64,000 bases of DNA, taken from contig NZ_ASJA01000016.1 in NCBI RefSeq assembly GCF_000412185.1, positions 1 through 64,000 of the forward strand. The letters are read 5' to 3'. The position numbers were made by a program, and so were the translations under genes. Of the stretch, positions 1 to 7,685 are shown one piece after another. This DNA is from Euryhalocaulis caribicus (GTDB lineage: Bacteria; Pseudomonadota; Alphaproteobacteria; Caulobacterales; Maricaulaceae). The notes below the pieces were generated by a model. The model had not been told where the DNA came from, did no database searches, and was given only the letters and a program-made list of their open reading frames with translations. How positions within the stretch are numbered: the first letter of the stretch is position 1; each line of letters starts with the position of its first letter.

Positions 1-189
1 ATCGGTCAGGCGCAGGGACCGGCCCTCCCGCTCGAACAGGGTGACGCCAAGAATCTCCTCGAGATGACGCACCTGCTGACCGACGGCGGCGGGGGTGACG
101 CTCAGCTCCTCGGCGGCCGCTGAAAAGCCGCCGCAGCGGGCGGCGGCCTCGAAGGCGCGCAAGGCATTCAGCGGGGGAAGGGCGCTCAT
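1..189 (-). CDS. LysR-family transcriptional regulator, 3' end outside the window
   Basis: Only the first 63 codons are present, read from an ATG at 189 down to the window edge. They encode a complete LysR-type N-terminal winged helix-turn-helix: [20 protein letters not shown] is the first half and the helix around [15 protein letters not shown] is the recognition region. The effector-binding domain is missing because the window ends. The opening resembles GcvA-type members more than classical CysB. It is divergent from the sulfate-assimilation operon that begins 100 bp away, so it is probably that operon's regulator and autoregulated (inference from position and from the ATAGA/TCTAT dyad between them). 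Confidence 0.85.
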   Translation of the reverse strand, partial: MSALPPLNALRAFEAAARCGGFSAAAEELSVTPAAVGQQVRHLEEILGVTLFEREGRSLRLTD

Positions 190-198
190 TTCAATACA

Positions 199-211
199 AT
201 AGAAAATCTAT
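199..211. promoter_or_regulatory. LysR-type operator-like dyad between lysR and cysG
   Basis: ATAGA-AAA-TCTAT is a perfect 5-bp inverted repeat with a 3-nt spacer, fitting the ATAG-N5-CTAT, T-N11-A style of LysR-family boxes. A second dyad, AGGAAA-N7-TTTCCT, lies at 238-256. It spans an AATAAT -10-like hexamer at 246-251. If that -10 is used, the first dyad would be centred near -53 relative to the cysG operon start, a usual place for a LysR-type activator. Function is inferred. Confidence 0.45.
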
Positions 212-289
212 CATGAAACACAAGAAAACATGGTTTGAGGAAAGCAATAATTTCCTGCCACATGGCGCGGCTAATTGAGGAGGTCCGTC

Positions 290-1711
290 ATGGATCAGTT
301 CATGCCCGCCCTGCCCCTGAAGGGGGCCAAAATTGTGATCGTCGGCGGCGGTGAGGCCGCGGAGAACAAGCTGCGCCTGTTCCGCGCCGCGCCCTGCGCG
401 GTGGCCTGGCATACGCTGGGCGGCGAGGGGCGTTTGCCAGCCGGGATGCAGACCGACGTGACGGTGAACGCCAGCCCGCGCGTGCCGCCCGCGGCATTCG
501 ATGGCGCGGCGTTGGTCTTCATTGCGGTGGAGGAAACCCGTCTCGCCGCCCGGCTGGCGCGGCGCGCCAAGCGGGCGGGGGCGCTGGTCAATGTCGTCGA
601 CCGCATCGATCTCTGCGATTTCTACACGCCTGCGGTGATCGACCGGGGCGCGGTGACGGTGGCGTTTTCCACCGGCGGCGCCGCGCCGGTCCTGGCGCGC
701 GACCTGCGCTCCGCCGTCGAGGGCGTGGTGGCGCCGGGGGCGGGCATTCTCGCGGAAGCGGCGAATGATCTGCGCGATACCGTGAAATCGGTGATCGGGG
801 ATTTCGAGACGCGGCGTGAATTCTGGGTCAGCGCCCTGCGCGGTCCCGCCGCCATCGCCGCGGACAAGGGCGACGCGCCGGGAACGCGCCGGGTGCTTCT
901 GCAGAGCCTGGATACGTTCCGGGGCGCCGCGCCGGAGAAAACCGGCGTGGTGCATCTGGTCGGCGCCGGGCCGGGCGATCCGGAGCTTCTGACGGTCAAG
1001 GCCGCCCGCCTGATCCGCGACGCGGACGTTATCGTGCATGACCGGCTGGTCAGCCCGGAGGTCATCGACCGCGCGCGGCGGGATGCGCACCGCATCGATG
1101 TCGGCAAGTCGCGGGGAACCCACCCCGTGCCGCAGGAACGGATCAATGAAATCCTGATCGAACAGGCCCGGCAGGGGCGCAATGTCGTCCGGCTGAAGGG
1201 CGGCGACGCCTTCATTTTCGGGCGCGGCGGCGAGGAGCTGGAAGCCCTTCGCGAGGCGGGTATCGAGGCGCATGTGACGCCCGGAATTTCCGCCGCGCTG
1301 GCCTGCGCCGCCTCCGCGCAGACGCCGCTGACGCACCGGGATTCGGCGCAGGCGGTGAGCTTCGTCACCGGCCAGCCGAAAAAAGGCGGGCAGACCGTGG
1401 ATTACACGGCGCTGAGCGCCGCCAACCATACGGTGGTCGTCTATATGGGCGTCGGCACGGCGGCGGAGACCGCGGCGGCGATGATCGAGGCGGGCCGCGA
1501 TCCGGCGACCCCGGTCGCCCTGATCGAGAATGGAACGCGCGCCGATGAGCGCATCCTGACCGGAACGCTCTCCCGGCTGGGCGAGCTGGTGACGCGGGAA
1601 GCCGTGAAAGGTCCGGCCGTCATCATTGTCGGCGAGGTGGCGCGCCATGCCCGCACGTCGTCCGGCGAGGTTCGGGCGCTGGCCGCGCAAGCTGAGCGGA
1701 GCGCGGCATGA
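290..1711 (+). CDS. cysG: Siroheme synthase (precorrin-2 dehydrogenase/ferrochelatase plus uroporphyrinogen-III methyltransferase)
   Basis: A 473-residue bifunctional protein. The N-terminal half carries the NAD-binding VIVGGGEAAENK motif of precorrin-2 dehydrogenase. From about residue 218 the SAM-dependent uroporphyrinogen-III C-methyltransferase begins with VGAGPGDPELLT and continues through VVRLKGGDAFIFGRGGEE and TPGISAALACAA. It makes siroheme from uroporphyrinogen III, the cofactor needed by the sulfite reductase two genes downstream. The ATG at 290 is chosen over an upstream in-frame TTG (275) because GAGGAGG at 277-283 sits 6 nt before it. The stop overlaps the next start as ATGA, so it heads the operon. 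Length and domain order match CysG of alphaproteobacteria. Confidence 0.95.
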   Translation: MDQFMPALPLKGAKIVIVGGGEAAENKLRLFRAAPCAVAWHTLGGEGRLPAGMQTDVTVNASPRVPPAAFDGAALVFIAVEETRLAARLARRAKRAGALVNVVDRIDLCDFYTPAVIDRGAVTVAFSTGGAAPVLARDLRSAVEGVVAPGAGILAEAANDLRDTVKSVIGDFETRREFWVSALRGPAAIAADKGDAPGTRRVLLQSLDTFRGAAPEKTGVVHLVGAGPGDPELLTVKAARLIRDADVIVHDRLVSPEVIDRARRDAHRIDVGKSRGTHPVPQERINEILIEQARQGRNVVRLKGGDAFIFGRGGEELEALREAGIEAHVTPGISAALACAASAQTPLTHRDSAQAVSFVTGQPKKGGQTVDYTALSAANHTVVVYMGVGTAAETAAAMIEAGRDPATPVALIENGTRADERILTGTLSRLGELVTREAVKGPAVIIVGEVARHARTSSGEVRALAAQAERSAA

Positions 1712-2004
1712 AGGCGATCACGGCAAACCGTCTGGAGGATGGCCGCGTCGTCTATCGGAAGGCGGAAGGCGGCTGGACCCAGCATTTCGAGGACGCCGCG
1801 CGCTATAGCGACGACGCTCTGGACAGCGCACTCGAAGCCGCGCTGGCGGAAGAAGGCGTGGTGGTCGGCCCCTACGCCATCGATGTCGAGGGCGCGGCGC
1901 TGAGCGGCGCAAAACTGCGGCGGGAATCCATCCGTCTGTTCGGGCCCACGGCCGGCTCGACGCGCGAAGCGGCGAAACAGGGAGCCGATCATGTACAGAT
2001 ATGA
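1708..2004 (+). CDS. DUF2849 domain protein in the sulfite reductase operon
   Basis: A 98-residue acidic protein starting with MKAITANRLEDGRVVYR, the pattern of the DUF2849 family. This family is regularly found between siroheme synthase and nitrite/sulfite reductase genes in alphaproteobacteria. No catalytic motif, signal peptide or membrane segment is visible. It overlaps cysG by 4 nt and cysI by 14 nt, so it is translationally coupled to both. A role in assembly or regulation of the sulfite reductase is inferred from this fixed neighbourhood only; the biochemical function is unknown. Confidence 0.85.
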   Translation: MKAITANRLEDGRVVYRKAEGGWTQHFEDAARYSDDALDSALEAALAEEGVVVGPYAIDVEGAALSGAKLRRESIRLFGPTAGSTREAAKQGADHVQI

Positions 2005-3622
2005 CGAGATCGACGACACGCTGGTCCGCGAGCGGGTGGAGGAGTTTCGCGGTCAGGTGGCGGCGCGCATCAAGGGCGATCTGACCGAAGATCAGTTCAA
2101 GCCGCTGCGCCTGATGAACGGGGTCTATCTGCAACTGCACGCCTATATGCTACGCGTGGCGATCCCCTATGGGGTCCTGAGCTCGGACCAGTTGCGGATG
2201 CTGGCGCATGTCGCGCGCACCTATGACCGGGGCTACGGCCATTTCACGACGCGCCAGAACATCCAGTATAACTGGCCGCGCCTGGTCGATATTCCGGAAA
2301 TTCTGGACCAGTTGGCGAGCGTTGAGATGCACGCCATCCAGACGTCCGGAAACTGCATCCGCAACACCACGACGGACCCGTTCGCCGGGGCGGCCGCTGA
2401 CGAGGTTTCAGACCCGCGCCCGTGGTGCGAGTTGATCCGGCAATGGTCGACGCTGCACCCGGAATTCACTTACCTGCCGCGCAAATTCAAGATCGCGGTG
2501 ACCGGCGCGAAAGCGGACCGCGCCGCCATTGGCGTGCATGATATCGGTCTGCGTCTGGTCGCGGGCGAGAACGGGGATATCGGTTTCGAGGTCCACGCCG
2601 GGGGCGGCCAAGGCCGCACGCCGCGCGTGGCGGTGAAGCTGCGAGACTTCGTCGGACAGCGGGACCTGCTGGCCTATCTGACGGCGATCCTGCGCGTCTA
2701 TAATCTCGCCGGCCGGCGGGACAATATGTACAAGGCGCGGATCAAGATCCTGGTCGAGTCGATGGGCGCGGACGCGTTCACCGAGGCGGTCGAGGACGAG
2801 TTCGCCCGGCTGAAAAACGGCCCGCTGACCATCCCGGTCGAGGAGATTGAGCGCGTGGCGGCGCACTTCCTGCCGCCCGCCGCCGATCCGCGCCCTGTCG
2901 CCAAGTCCGCCGACCCGGCCTTCCTGCGCTGGAAGGCGCATAACGTGAAGCCGCACAAGGTGGACGGGCTGCGCAGCGTGGTCGTCTCCCTGAAGCCCAC
3001 CGGCAAGACGCCGGGCGACGCCAGCGCCGGCCAGATGGATGCGCTGGCCGACCTGGCGGATCGCTATGGCTTAAGCGAAATCCGCGTGACCAAGGAGCAG
3101 AATCTGGTCCTGCCGCACGTCGCCGCCGCCGATCTGGCGGACCTCCACGCGGTGCTGGCGGGGCTGGAGCTGGCGACGCCGAACGCCGGGCTGGCCAGCG
3201 ATATCGTCTCCTGCCCGGGGCTGGATTATTGCAACCTTGCCAATGCGCGCTCCATCCCGCTGGCGCAGGCCATATCGAAACGGCTGGCGGAGACCGGGCT
3301 GGACGAGCCGGCGGGCGAGCTGACCATCAAGATATCAGGCTGCATCAATGCCTGCGGCCATCACCATGTCGCAAATATCGGCCTGCTTGGCGTCGATAAG
3401 AAGGGCGAGGAAGTCTACCAGTTGACGGTTGGCGGCGTCGCGGACGGCCAGTCGGCCGTGGGCAAGATCCTCGGCCCCGGATTCACGGCCGACAGCGCGG
3501 TGGAAGCGGTTCTGACCGTGGTCCGCGTATTCACCGAACGCCGCACCGGGGCAGAAACTTTCATCGAAACGCTCGGGCGCATCGGCGCGGACCCGTTCAA
3601 GGAGGCGGTCTATGCAGATTGA
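1991..3622 (+). CDS. cysI: Nitrite/sulfite reductase, siroheme [4Fe-4S] hemoprotein (assimilatory sulfite reductase)
   Basis: A 543-residue protein with two nitrite/sulfite reductase ferredoxin-like half-domains. The coupled siroheme/[4Fe-4S] ligands are Cys408 and Cys414 (CPGLDYC) and Cys451 and Cys455 (CINAC), giving the C-x5-C...C-x3-C signature. GHYTxRQN-type residues occur at GHFTTRQNIQ. It reduces sulfite to sulfide with six electrons. No CysJ flavoprotein is encoded here and a ferredoxin-NADP reductase lies downstream, so a ferredoxin is the likely donor (inference). A nitrite reductase role is possible from sequence alone, but the flanking cysG, cysH and cysK argue for sulfite. Confidence 0.94.
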   Translation: MYRYDEIDDTLVRERVEEFRGQVAARIKGDLTEDQFKPLRLMNGVYLQLHAYMLRVAIPYGVLSSDQLRMLAHVARTYDRGYGHFTTRQNIQYNWPRLVDIPEILDQLASVEMHAIQTSGNCIRNTTTDPFAGAAADEVSDPRPWCELIRQWSTLHPEFTYLPRKFKIAVTGAKADRAAIGVHDIGLRLVAGENGDIGFEVHAGGGQGRTPRVAVKLRDFVGQRDLLAYLTAILRVYNLAGRRDNMYKARIKILVESMGADAFTEAVEDEFARLKNGPLTIPVEEIERVAAHFLPPAADPRPVAKSADPAFLRWKAHNVKPHKVDGLRSVVVSLKPTGKTPGDASAGQMDALADLADRYGLSEIRVTKEQNLVLPHVAAADLADLHAVLAGLELATPNAGLASDIVSCPGLDYCNLANARSIPLAQAISKRLAETGLDEPAGELTIKISGCINACGHHHVANIGLLGVDKKGEEVYQLTVGGVADGQSAVGKILGPGFTADSAVEAVLTVVRVFTERRTGAETFIETLGRIGADPFKEAVYAD

Positions 3623-4709
3623 AGCCACATGTGAAACCGCTCGAAGCGCAGAGGCACCGCAAGTGCTGGCGCTTCCCCCGGACGCGATACTGGAAGACAT
3701 CGCCAATGAAATTGCGGGCGTGGAGCGGATCGATATCCATTTCCCCAGCTTCAAGGACGGGCGCGGATTCTCGCTGGCCGCGCGCCTGCGCGAGCGCGGG
3801 TTCGAGGGCGAGTTGCGGGCCGTGGGCAATCTGATCCCCGATCAGGCGCGTCTGCTCAAGCGCGCCGGCTTCGACCGGGTCGCGCCGGATCAGTCCGGGC
3901 AGGCCGAACGCTGGAATGCTGCGCTGACAGCGTTCAGCGGCGATTACCAGCCGGCCGAGGACAAGACCGAGCCGGCCTTTGCCCGCCGCGCCCGCAAGAC
4001 CCGCGCGGCCTTGGCCGATGCGTTGAATGCGGATTACGCCGACCGACCGGCGCGGGAAGTGCTGGCCGCCGCGCTGGACCGCTTCAAGGGCCGGATCGCG
4101 GTGCTGTCTTCCTTTGGCGCGGAATCGGCGGCCGGGCTGGCGATGATCGCGGAGATCGCGCCGGACACGCCGGTCTTCTTCCTGGATACGGAGCGCCATT
4201 TCGCCCAGACGCTGGATTACCGCGACGCGCTGGTAAAACGGCTGGGCCTGACCAATGTGAAAATCCTGCGCGCCGACCGGGATGAAGCGGCGGCGGAGGA
4301 CGCGGACGGCCAGCTCTGGCGGCGCGACTCCGACGCCTGCTGCGCGCTCCGCAAGGTGCGGCCTCTCGCGCGGGCGCTGGCCGGCTATGATGCGCTGATC
4401 ACCGGGCGCAAACGCTATCACGGCGGAGTCCGGGAGACGCTGGAGCCGTTCGAGTTCGATGGCGTGCGGATCAAGGTCAATCCGCTGGCCGGGTGGAGCC
4501 GGGAAGACGTGCAGGCGGTGTTTGAAAAACTCGATCTTCCGGCGCATCCGATGGTCGAACAGGGATATGTCTCGATCGGCTGCTGGCCTTGCACGGCCCC
4601 GGCCTCGCCCGCCAATGTACGCGATGGCCGCTGGCGGGGACAGGACAAGACCGAATGCGGCATACATCAGCCATTGGCCGCGGGCGGACAGGGAGGCCCC
4701 TTGCTGTGA
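3612..4709 (+). CDS. cysH: DUF934 fused to assimilatory adenylyl-sulfate (APS) reductase
   Basis: A 365-residue protein with two parts. Residues about 20-120 are a DUF934 domain (LPPDAILEDIANEIAGVERI, FPSFKDGRGFSLAARLRERG). Residues about 130-355 are a PAPS/APS reductase with the PP-loop-like LSSFGAESAAGL. Cys243-Cys244 (DACCALRK) and Cys324/Cys327 (CWPC) form the [4Fe-4S] signature that marks APS-using reductases. The catalytic thiol is Cys349 in ECGIH. It reduces APS to sulfite for CysI. In many proteobacteria DUF934 and cysH are separate adjacent genes; here they are one uninterrupted frame. The start overlaps the cysI stop by 11 nt and the stop overlaps cysK as GTGA. Confidence 0.93.
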   Translation: MQIEATCETARSAEAPQVLALPPDAILEDIANEIAGVERIDIHFPSFKDGRGFSLAARLRERGFEGELRAVGNLIPDQARLLKRAGFDRVAPDQSGQAERWNAALTAFSGDYQPAEDKTEPAFARRARKTRAALADALNADYADRPAREVLAAALDRFKGRIAVLSSFGAESAAGLAMIAEIAPDTPVFFLDTERHFAQTLDYRDALVKRLGLTNVKILRADRDEAAAEDADGQLWRRDSDACCALRKVRPLARALAGYDALITGRKRYHGGVRETLEPFEFDGVRIKVNPLAGWSREDVQAVFEKLDLPAHPMVEQGYVSIGCWPCTAPASPANVRDGRWRGQDKTECGIHQPLAAGGQGGPLL

Positions 4710-5746
4710 GTGAAAGACAACCCGCCGTTATCGGCCTGATCGGGTCGACCCCGCTATTGAAGCTGGAAGGCCCTTCGCGCCGGACCGGGTGTGAAATCTA
4801 TGGCAAGGCGGAATTTCTCAATCCCGGCGGGTCCGTGAAGGACCGCACGGCGCTGGGCATTATCCGCGAAGCCGAACGCTCCGGCGCATTGAAGCCGGGC
4901 GGGGTGATCGTGGAAGGCACCGCTGGAAATACCGGGATCGGACTGGCGACCGTTGGCGCGGCGCTGGGCTACAAAGTCGTGGTTGTGATGCCGCGCACCC
5001 AGAGCCCGGAGAAGAAACAGGCTTTGTGGGCGTTGGGCTGCCGCGTGATCGAGGTCGATCCCGCTCCGTTCTCCAGCGAGCATCACTTCGTCCATGTCTC
5101 GCGCCGTCTGGCTGAACGTCTGGCGGACATGCCGGGCGGGGCCTTCTGGGCCAACCAGTTCGACAACCCGGCCAATCGCGCCTTTCACGAAGCGACGACC
5201 GGCCCGGAAATCTGGGACCAGACCGGGGGCAAGGTGGACGGATTTGTCTGTGCGGCGGGGACGGGCGGCACGCTGTCCGGCGTGGCGGCGTCGCTGCGTG
5301 CGAAAAATCCCGATATCGCCATCGGCCTCGCCGACCCGGCGGGCGGGGCGCTCTACAGCTATTTCACGTCCGGTGAGCTGAAATCCGAAGGCTCCTCCAT
5401 CACCGAAGGCATCGGCGTTGGCCGCATCACCGGCCAGCTTCAAGGGCTGCAGGTCGATCACGCTTTCCGGATCGAGGATGCGGATTTCCTGCCCATTCTG
5501 TTCGCCCTCGTTGAGGAGGAAGGTTTGTCGCTGGGCGGTTCTTCCGGGGTGAATGTCGCCGGGGCGATCCGGCTGGCCGAGGCGCTGGGGCCGGGACATA
5601 CGGTCGTGACCCTGTTATGCGATGCAGGCGCCCGATACGCTGGACGTTTGTATAATCCTGAATATCTAGCAGCGCGTAATTTGCTCTGTCCGCCCTGGGA
5701 CGCCGATCATGTTCCCGAGGCCGACAATCTGGCCGCCCAGAGCTGA
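4706..5746 (+). CDS. cysK: Cysteine synthase A (O-acetylserine sulfhydrylase)
   Basis: A 346-residue fold-type II PLP enzyme. NPGGSVKDR holds the Schiff-base lysine (Lys45), GTAGNTGIGLA is the substrate-binding loop and GGSSGVNVAGA contacts the PLP phosphate side. It joins sulfide made by CysI to O-acetylserine. The GTG at 4706 is chosen because it overlaps the cysH stop (GTGA), has GGAGG at 4692-4696, and begins the conserved N-terminus; an open frame extends further upstream inside cysH. It is about 20-30 residues longer at the C-terminus than E. coli CysK, which is common in alphaproteobacteria. Confidence 0.94.
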   Translation: MSERQPAVIGLIGSTPLLKLEGPSRRTGCEIYGKAEFLNPGGSVKDRTALGIIREAERSGALKPGGVIVEGTAGNTGIGLATVGAALGYKVVVVMPRTQSPEKKQALWALGCRVIEVDPAPFSSEHHFVHVSRRLAERLADMPGGAFWANQFDNPANRAFHEATTGPEIWDQTGGKVDGFVCAAGTGGTLSGVAASLRAKNPDIAIGLADPAGGALYSYFTSGELKSEGSSITEGIGVGRITGQLQGLQVDHAFRIEDADFLPILFALVEEEGLSLGGSSGVNVAGAIRLAEALGPGHTVVTLLCDAGARYAGRLYNPEYLAARNLLCPPWDADHVPEADNLAAQS

Positions 5747-5763
5747 AAGACGAGACGACCTAG

Positions 5764-6591
5764 ATGAGTGAAGCAGCCGCCGAAGCGGCGCGCGCAGAGC
5801 GCCCCGCCAAGTCCAGCGCGTTCCATGAACTGGAAGTTCATTCGGTGAAACATTACACCGATACGCTCTTCTCGTTCCGCGTCTCCCGTCCGGAGACATT
5901 CCGCTTCCGCGCGGGCGAATTCGTGATGATCGGACTGGAAGGCGAGAAAAAGCCCATCCTGCGCGCCTATTCCGTCGCCAGCCCGACCTGGGACGAGGAG
6001 CTGGAATTCTATTCCATCAAGGTGCCGGGCGGCGCGCTGACCTCCCGCCTCAAGAATATCCAGCCGGGCGACAGGGTGCTGATGGGCAAGAAGCCGACCG
6101 GCACGCTGGTCACTGACGCCCTGCGCCCCGGGCGGCGGCTCTACCTGCTCTCCACCGGCACGGGCGTGGCGCCCTTCGCCAGCCTGATCCGGGAGCCGGA
6201 CGTCTATGAGTATTACGATGAGGTCGTGCTGACCCATACCTGCCGCACCCACGCGGAGCTGGCCTATAGCGAAGAGCTGGTCGAGCGCACGAAAAACGAC
6301 CCGCTGGTCGGCGAGGAAGCCGCAAAGCAACTGGTCTATTTCAACTCCGTCACGCGGGAAGAGGGCGCACGGACAGGGCGCGTCACGGATCTGATCCGCA
6401 GCGGCGCGCTGTTCGAGGAGATCGGCGGCAAGCCGCTGGACCCCGAACATGACCGCGTCATGATCTGCGGCTCCGAAGCCATGCTCAAAGAGCTGAAAGA
6501 GATGTGCCTGGAGCGCGATTTCATCGAAGGCTCCAACGCCAAGCCCGGCGACATGGTCATCGAAAAGGCGTTTGTCGGCGAAGGCGTTTAA
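5764..6591 (+). CDS. fpr: Ferredoxin-NADP reductase
   Basis: A 275-residue FAD- and NADP-binding oxidoreductase. RAYSVASPTWDEELEFYSIK is the FAD-binding RxYS region, LLSTGTGVAPFASLIRE is the NADP-binding GTGxAP loop, and MICGSEAML is the CGS motif. It ends in VGEGV instead of the aromatic terminus of plant-type enzymes, as in the bacterial Fpr subclass. It lies 17 bp after cysK on the same strand. In this context it probably supplies reduced ferredoxin to the sulfite reductase (inference); the same enzyme could also serve general redox and oxidative-stress needs. Confidence 0.92.
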   Translation: MSEAAAEAARAERPAKSSAFHELEVHSVKHYTDTLFSFRVSRPETFRFRAGEFVMIGLEGEKKPILRAYSVASPTWDEELEFYSIKVPGGALTSRLKNIQPGDRVLMGKKPTGTLVTDALRPGRRLYLLSTGTGVAPFASLIREPDVYEYYDEVVLTHTCRTHAELAYSEELVERTKNDPLVGEEAAKQLVYFNSVTREEGARTGRVTDLIRSGALFEEIGGKPLDPEHDRVMICGSEAMLKELKEMCLERDFIEGSNAKPGDMVIEKAFVGEGV

Positions 6592-6888
6592 GTCCCTGTC
6601 AGGTCAACCGCTTTTCTGAAAACCGCGCAGTCAGAACGTTGCCCGGGACGCCGTCGGGAGGTACCCGCGCGGCTTGATCTATGACTTGAAACACCTGTTG
6701 TTTGAAGGCTTGGGCCCGCTTGCGAAGGCGGGCGGCGGCGCCGGAACGATTGCGGCTTAAATGTGTTCAGGAACATGAACAGCCGCCAGTTCTCGAGCCA
6801 CATCAGTCCGTCTTGAGGCGCAGCGCGCACGACCGCCAGGCCCCGCCATTCAGGTGGCGCGCCGGTGTACAAGCCCGGAGCCGCCAAG
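6592..6888. other. 297-bp stretch without an identifiable gene
   Basis: Between fpr and the TorF-like porin no plausible + strand gene is seen. A small hairpin GCCCGC-TTGCGAAG-GCGGGC lies at 6714-6733 with no following T run. On the minus strand an open frame crosses the whole gap and runs into the porin gene, but it matches no family I recognise. The region should hold the porin promoter; I cannot place a convincing -35/-10 pair. Confidence 0.4.
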
Positions 6889-7641
6889 TTGAAAAAATAT
6901 CTCGCCGTTAGCGCTTTACTCGCCTTTTCTACGGCCCTTTCTGCTCCCGCCTTGGCACAGGAAGAAGGGTCTGAAGAAGGCGGGTTCGGGTCCTTGAGCG
7001 GCAAGCTCAAACTGGCGAGCAATTACATGTATCGCGGCCTTTCGGTCAGCGATGACGGCCCCCAGCTACAAGGCAGTTTCACATGGGCTCACGATTCCGG
7101 TTTCTATGCCGGCGTGTGGGCGTCCAACACCTCCGCAGGCGGCGAGGGCAATTCCGTGGAAATTGACCCGTTTGTCGGGTTTGCAGGCACAGTGGGCGAT
7201 AGCGGCGTCGGTTACGATATCGGTTTCTGGTATTATTCCTTCCCTGGTTCGGTCGCCGATCTCGACTATTGGGAAATCTACGGCATCCTCAGCTATACGC
7301 TGGGCGAGGCCGATCTCGGCGCCAGCGTCTGGTACGCCAAGAATTATTTCGGCGACGACTTCTTCCCCGATACGCCGTCCTATGCGCTGCAGACGACGGC
7401 ATCTTATCCTCTGCCCATTGGCGAAGGCGTTTCGGTTTCGGGAAAGCTGGGCCGGCAGATTTTCGATGAAAGCGCCGCGCTGACCGCGCAGGACTACACC
7501 TATTACGATATTGGCGTCTCGAAAGCCTGGGAAGCCGTTACGCTCGACCTTCGCTGGCATGACGCCGATGGCGTGAAGCCGGACCTCGCCGCCCCGGAAA
7601 ATGTCGGTTCGCTGGTTGCCAGTATCGTCTTTTCATTCTGA
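6889..7641 (+). CDS. TorF family putative outer-membrane porin
   Basis: About 250 residues: a signal peptide (LKKYLAVSALLAFSTALSAP, cleavage after ALAQ) followed by beta-strand-rich sequence typical of the TorF/TIGR02001 family. Examples are KLKLASNYMYRGLSVSDDGP, GVWASNTSAGG and GYDIGFWYYSFPG, and it ends in VASIVFSF with a terminal Phe expected of an outer-membrane barrel. The TTG at 6889 is preferred over the GTG at 6865 because it gives a standard signal peptide and has CGGAG 8 nt upstream. Placed just before the choline transporter, it may be the outer-membrane pore for the same small solutes (inference). The family has no firmly assigned substrate. Confidence 0.82.
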   Translation: MKKYLAVSALLAFSTALSAPALAQEEGSEEGGFGSLSGKLKLASNYMYRGLSVSDDGPQLQGSFTWAHDSGFYAGVWASNTSAGGEGNSVEIDPFVGFAGTVGDSGVGYDIGFWYYSFPGSVADLDYWEIYGILSYTLGEADLGASVWYAKNYFGDDFFPDTPSYALQTTASYPLPIGEGVSVSGKLGRQIFDESAALTAQDYTYYDIGVSKAWEAVTLDLRWHDADGVKPDLAAPENVGSLVASIVFSF

Positions 7642-7685
7642 CGCCTCGGCGCGGATCCTGCTCACCTGAAAAACAAGGATATGCG

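Noticed and set aside
191-1690. A 499-codon minus-strand frame opposite cysG
   Set aside because: It is a shadow of the siroheme synthase reading frame, Arg-rich with no domain. Long antisense frames of this kind occur opposite most genes here.
6714-6733. GCCCGC/GCGGGC hairpin as terminator of the cys operon
   Set aside because: Only a 6-bp stem, over 120 bp after the fpr stop and without a following T run.
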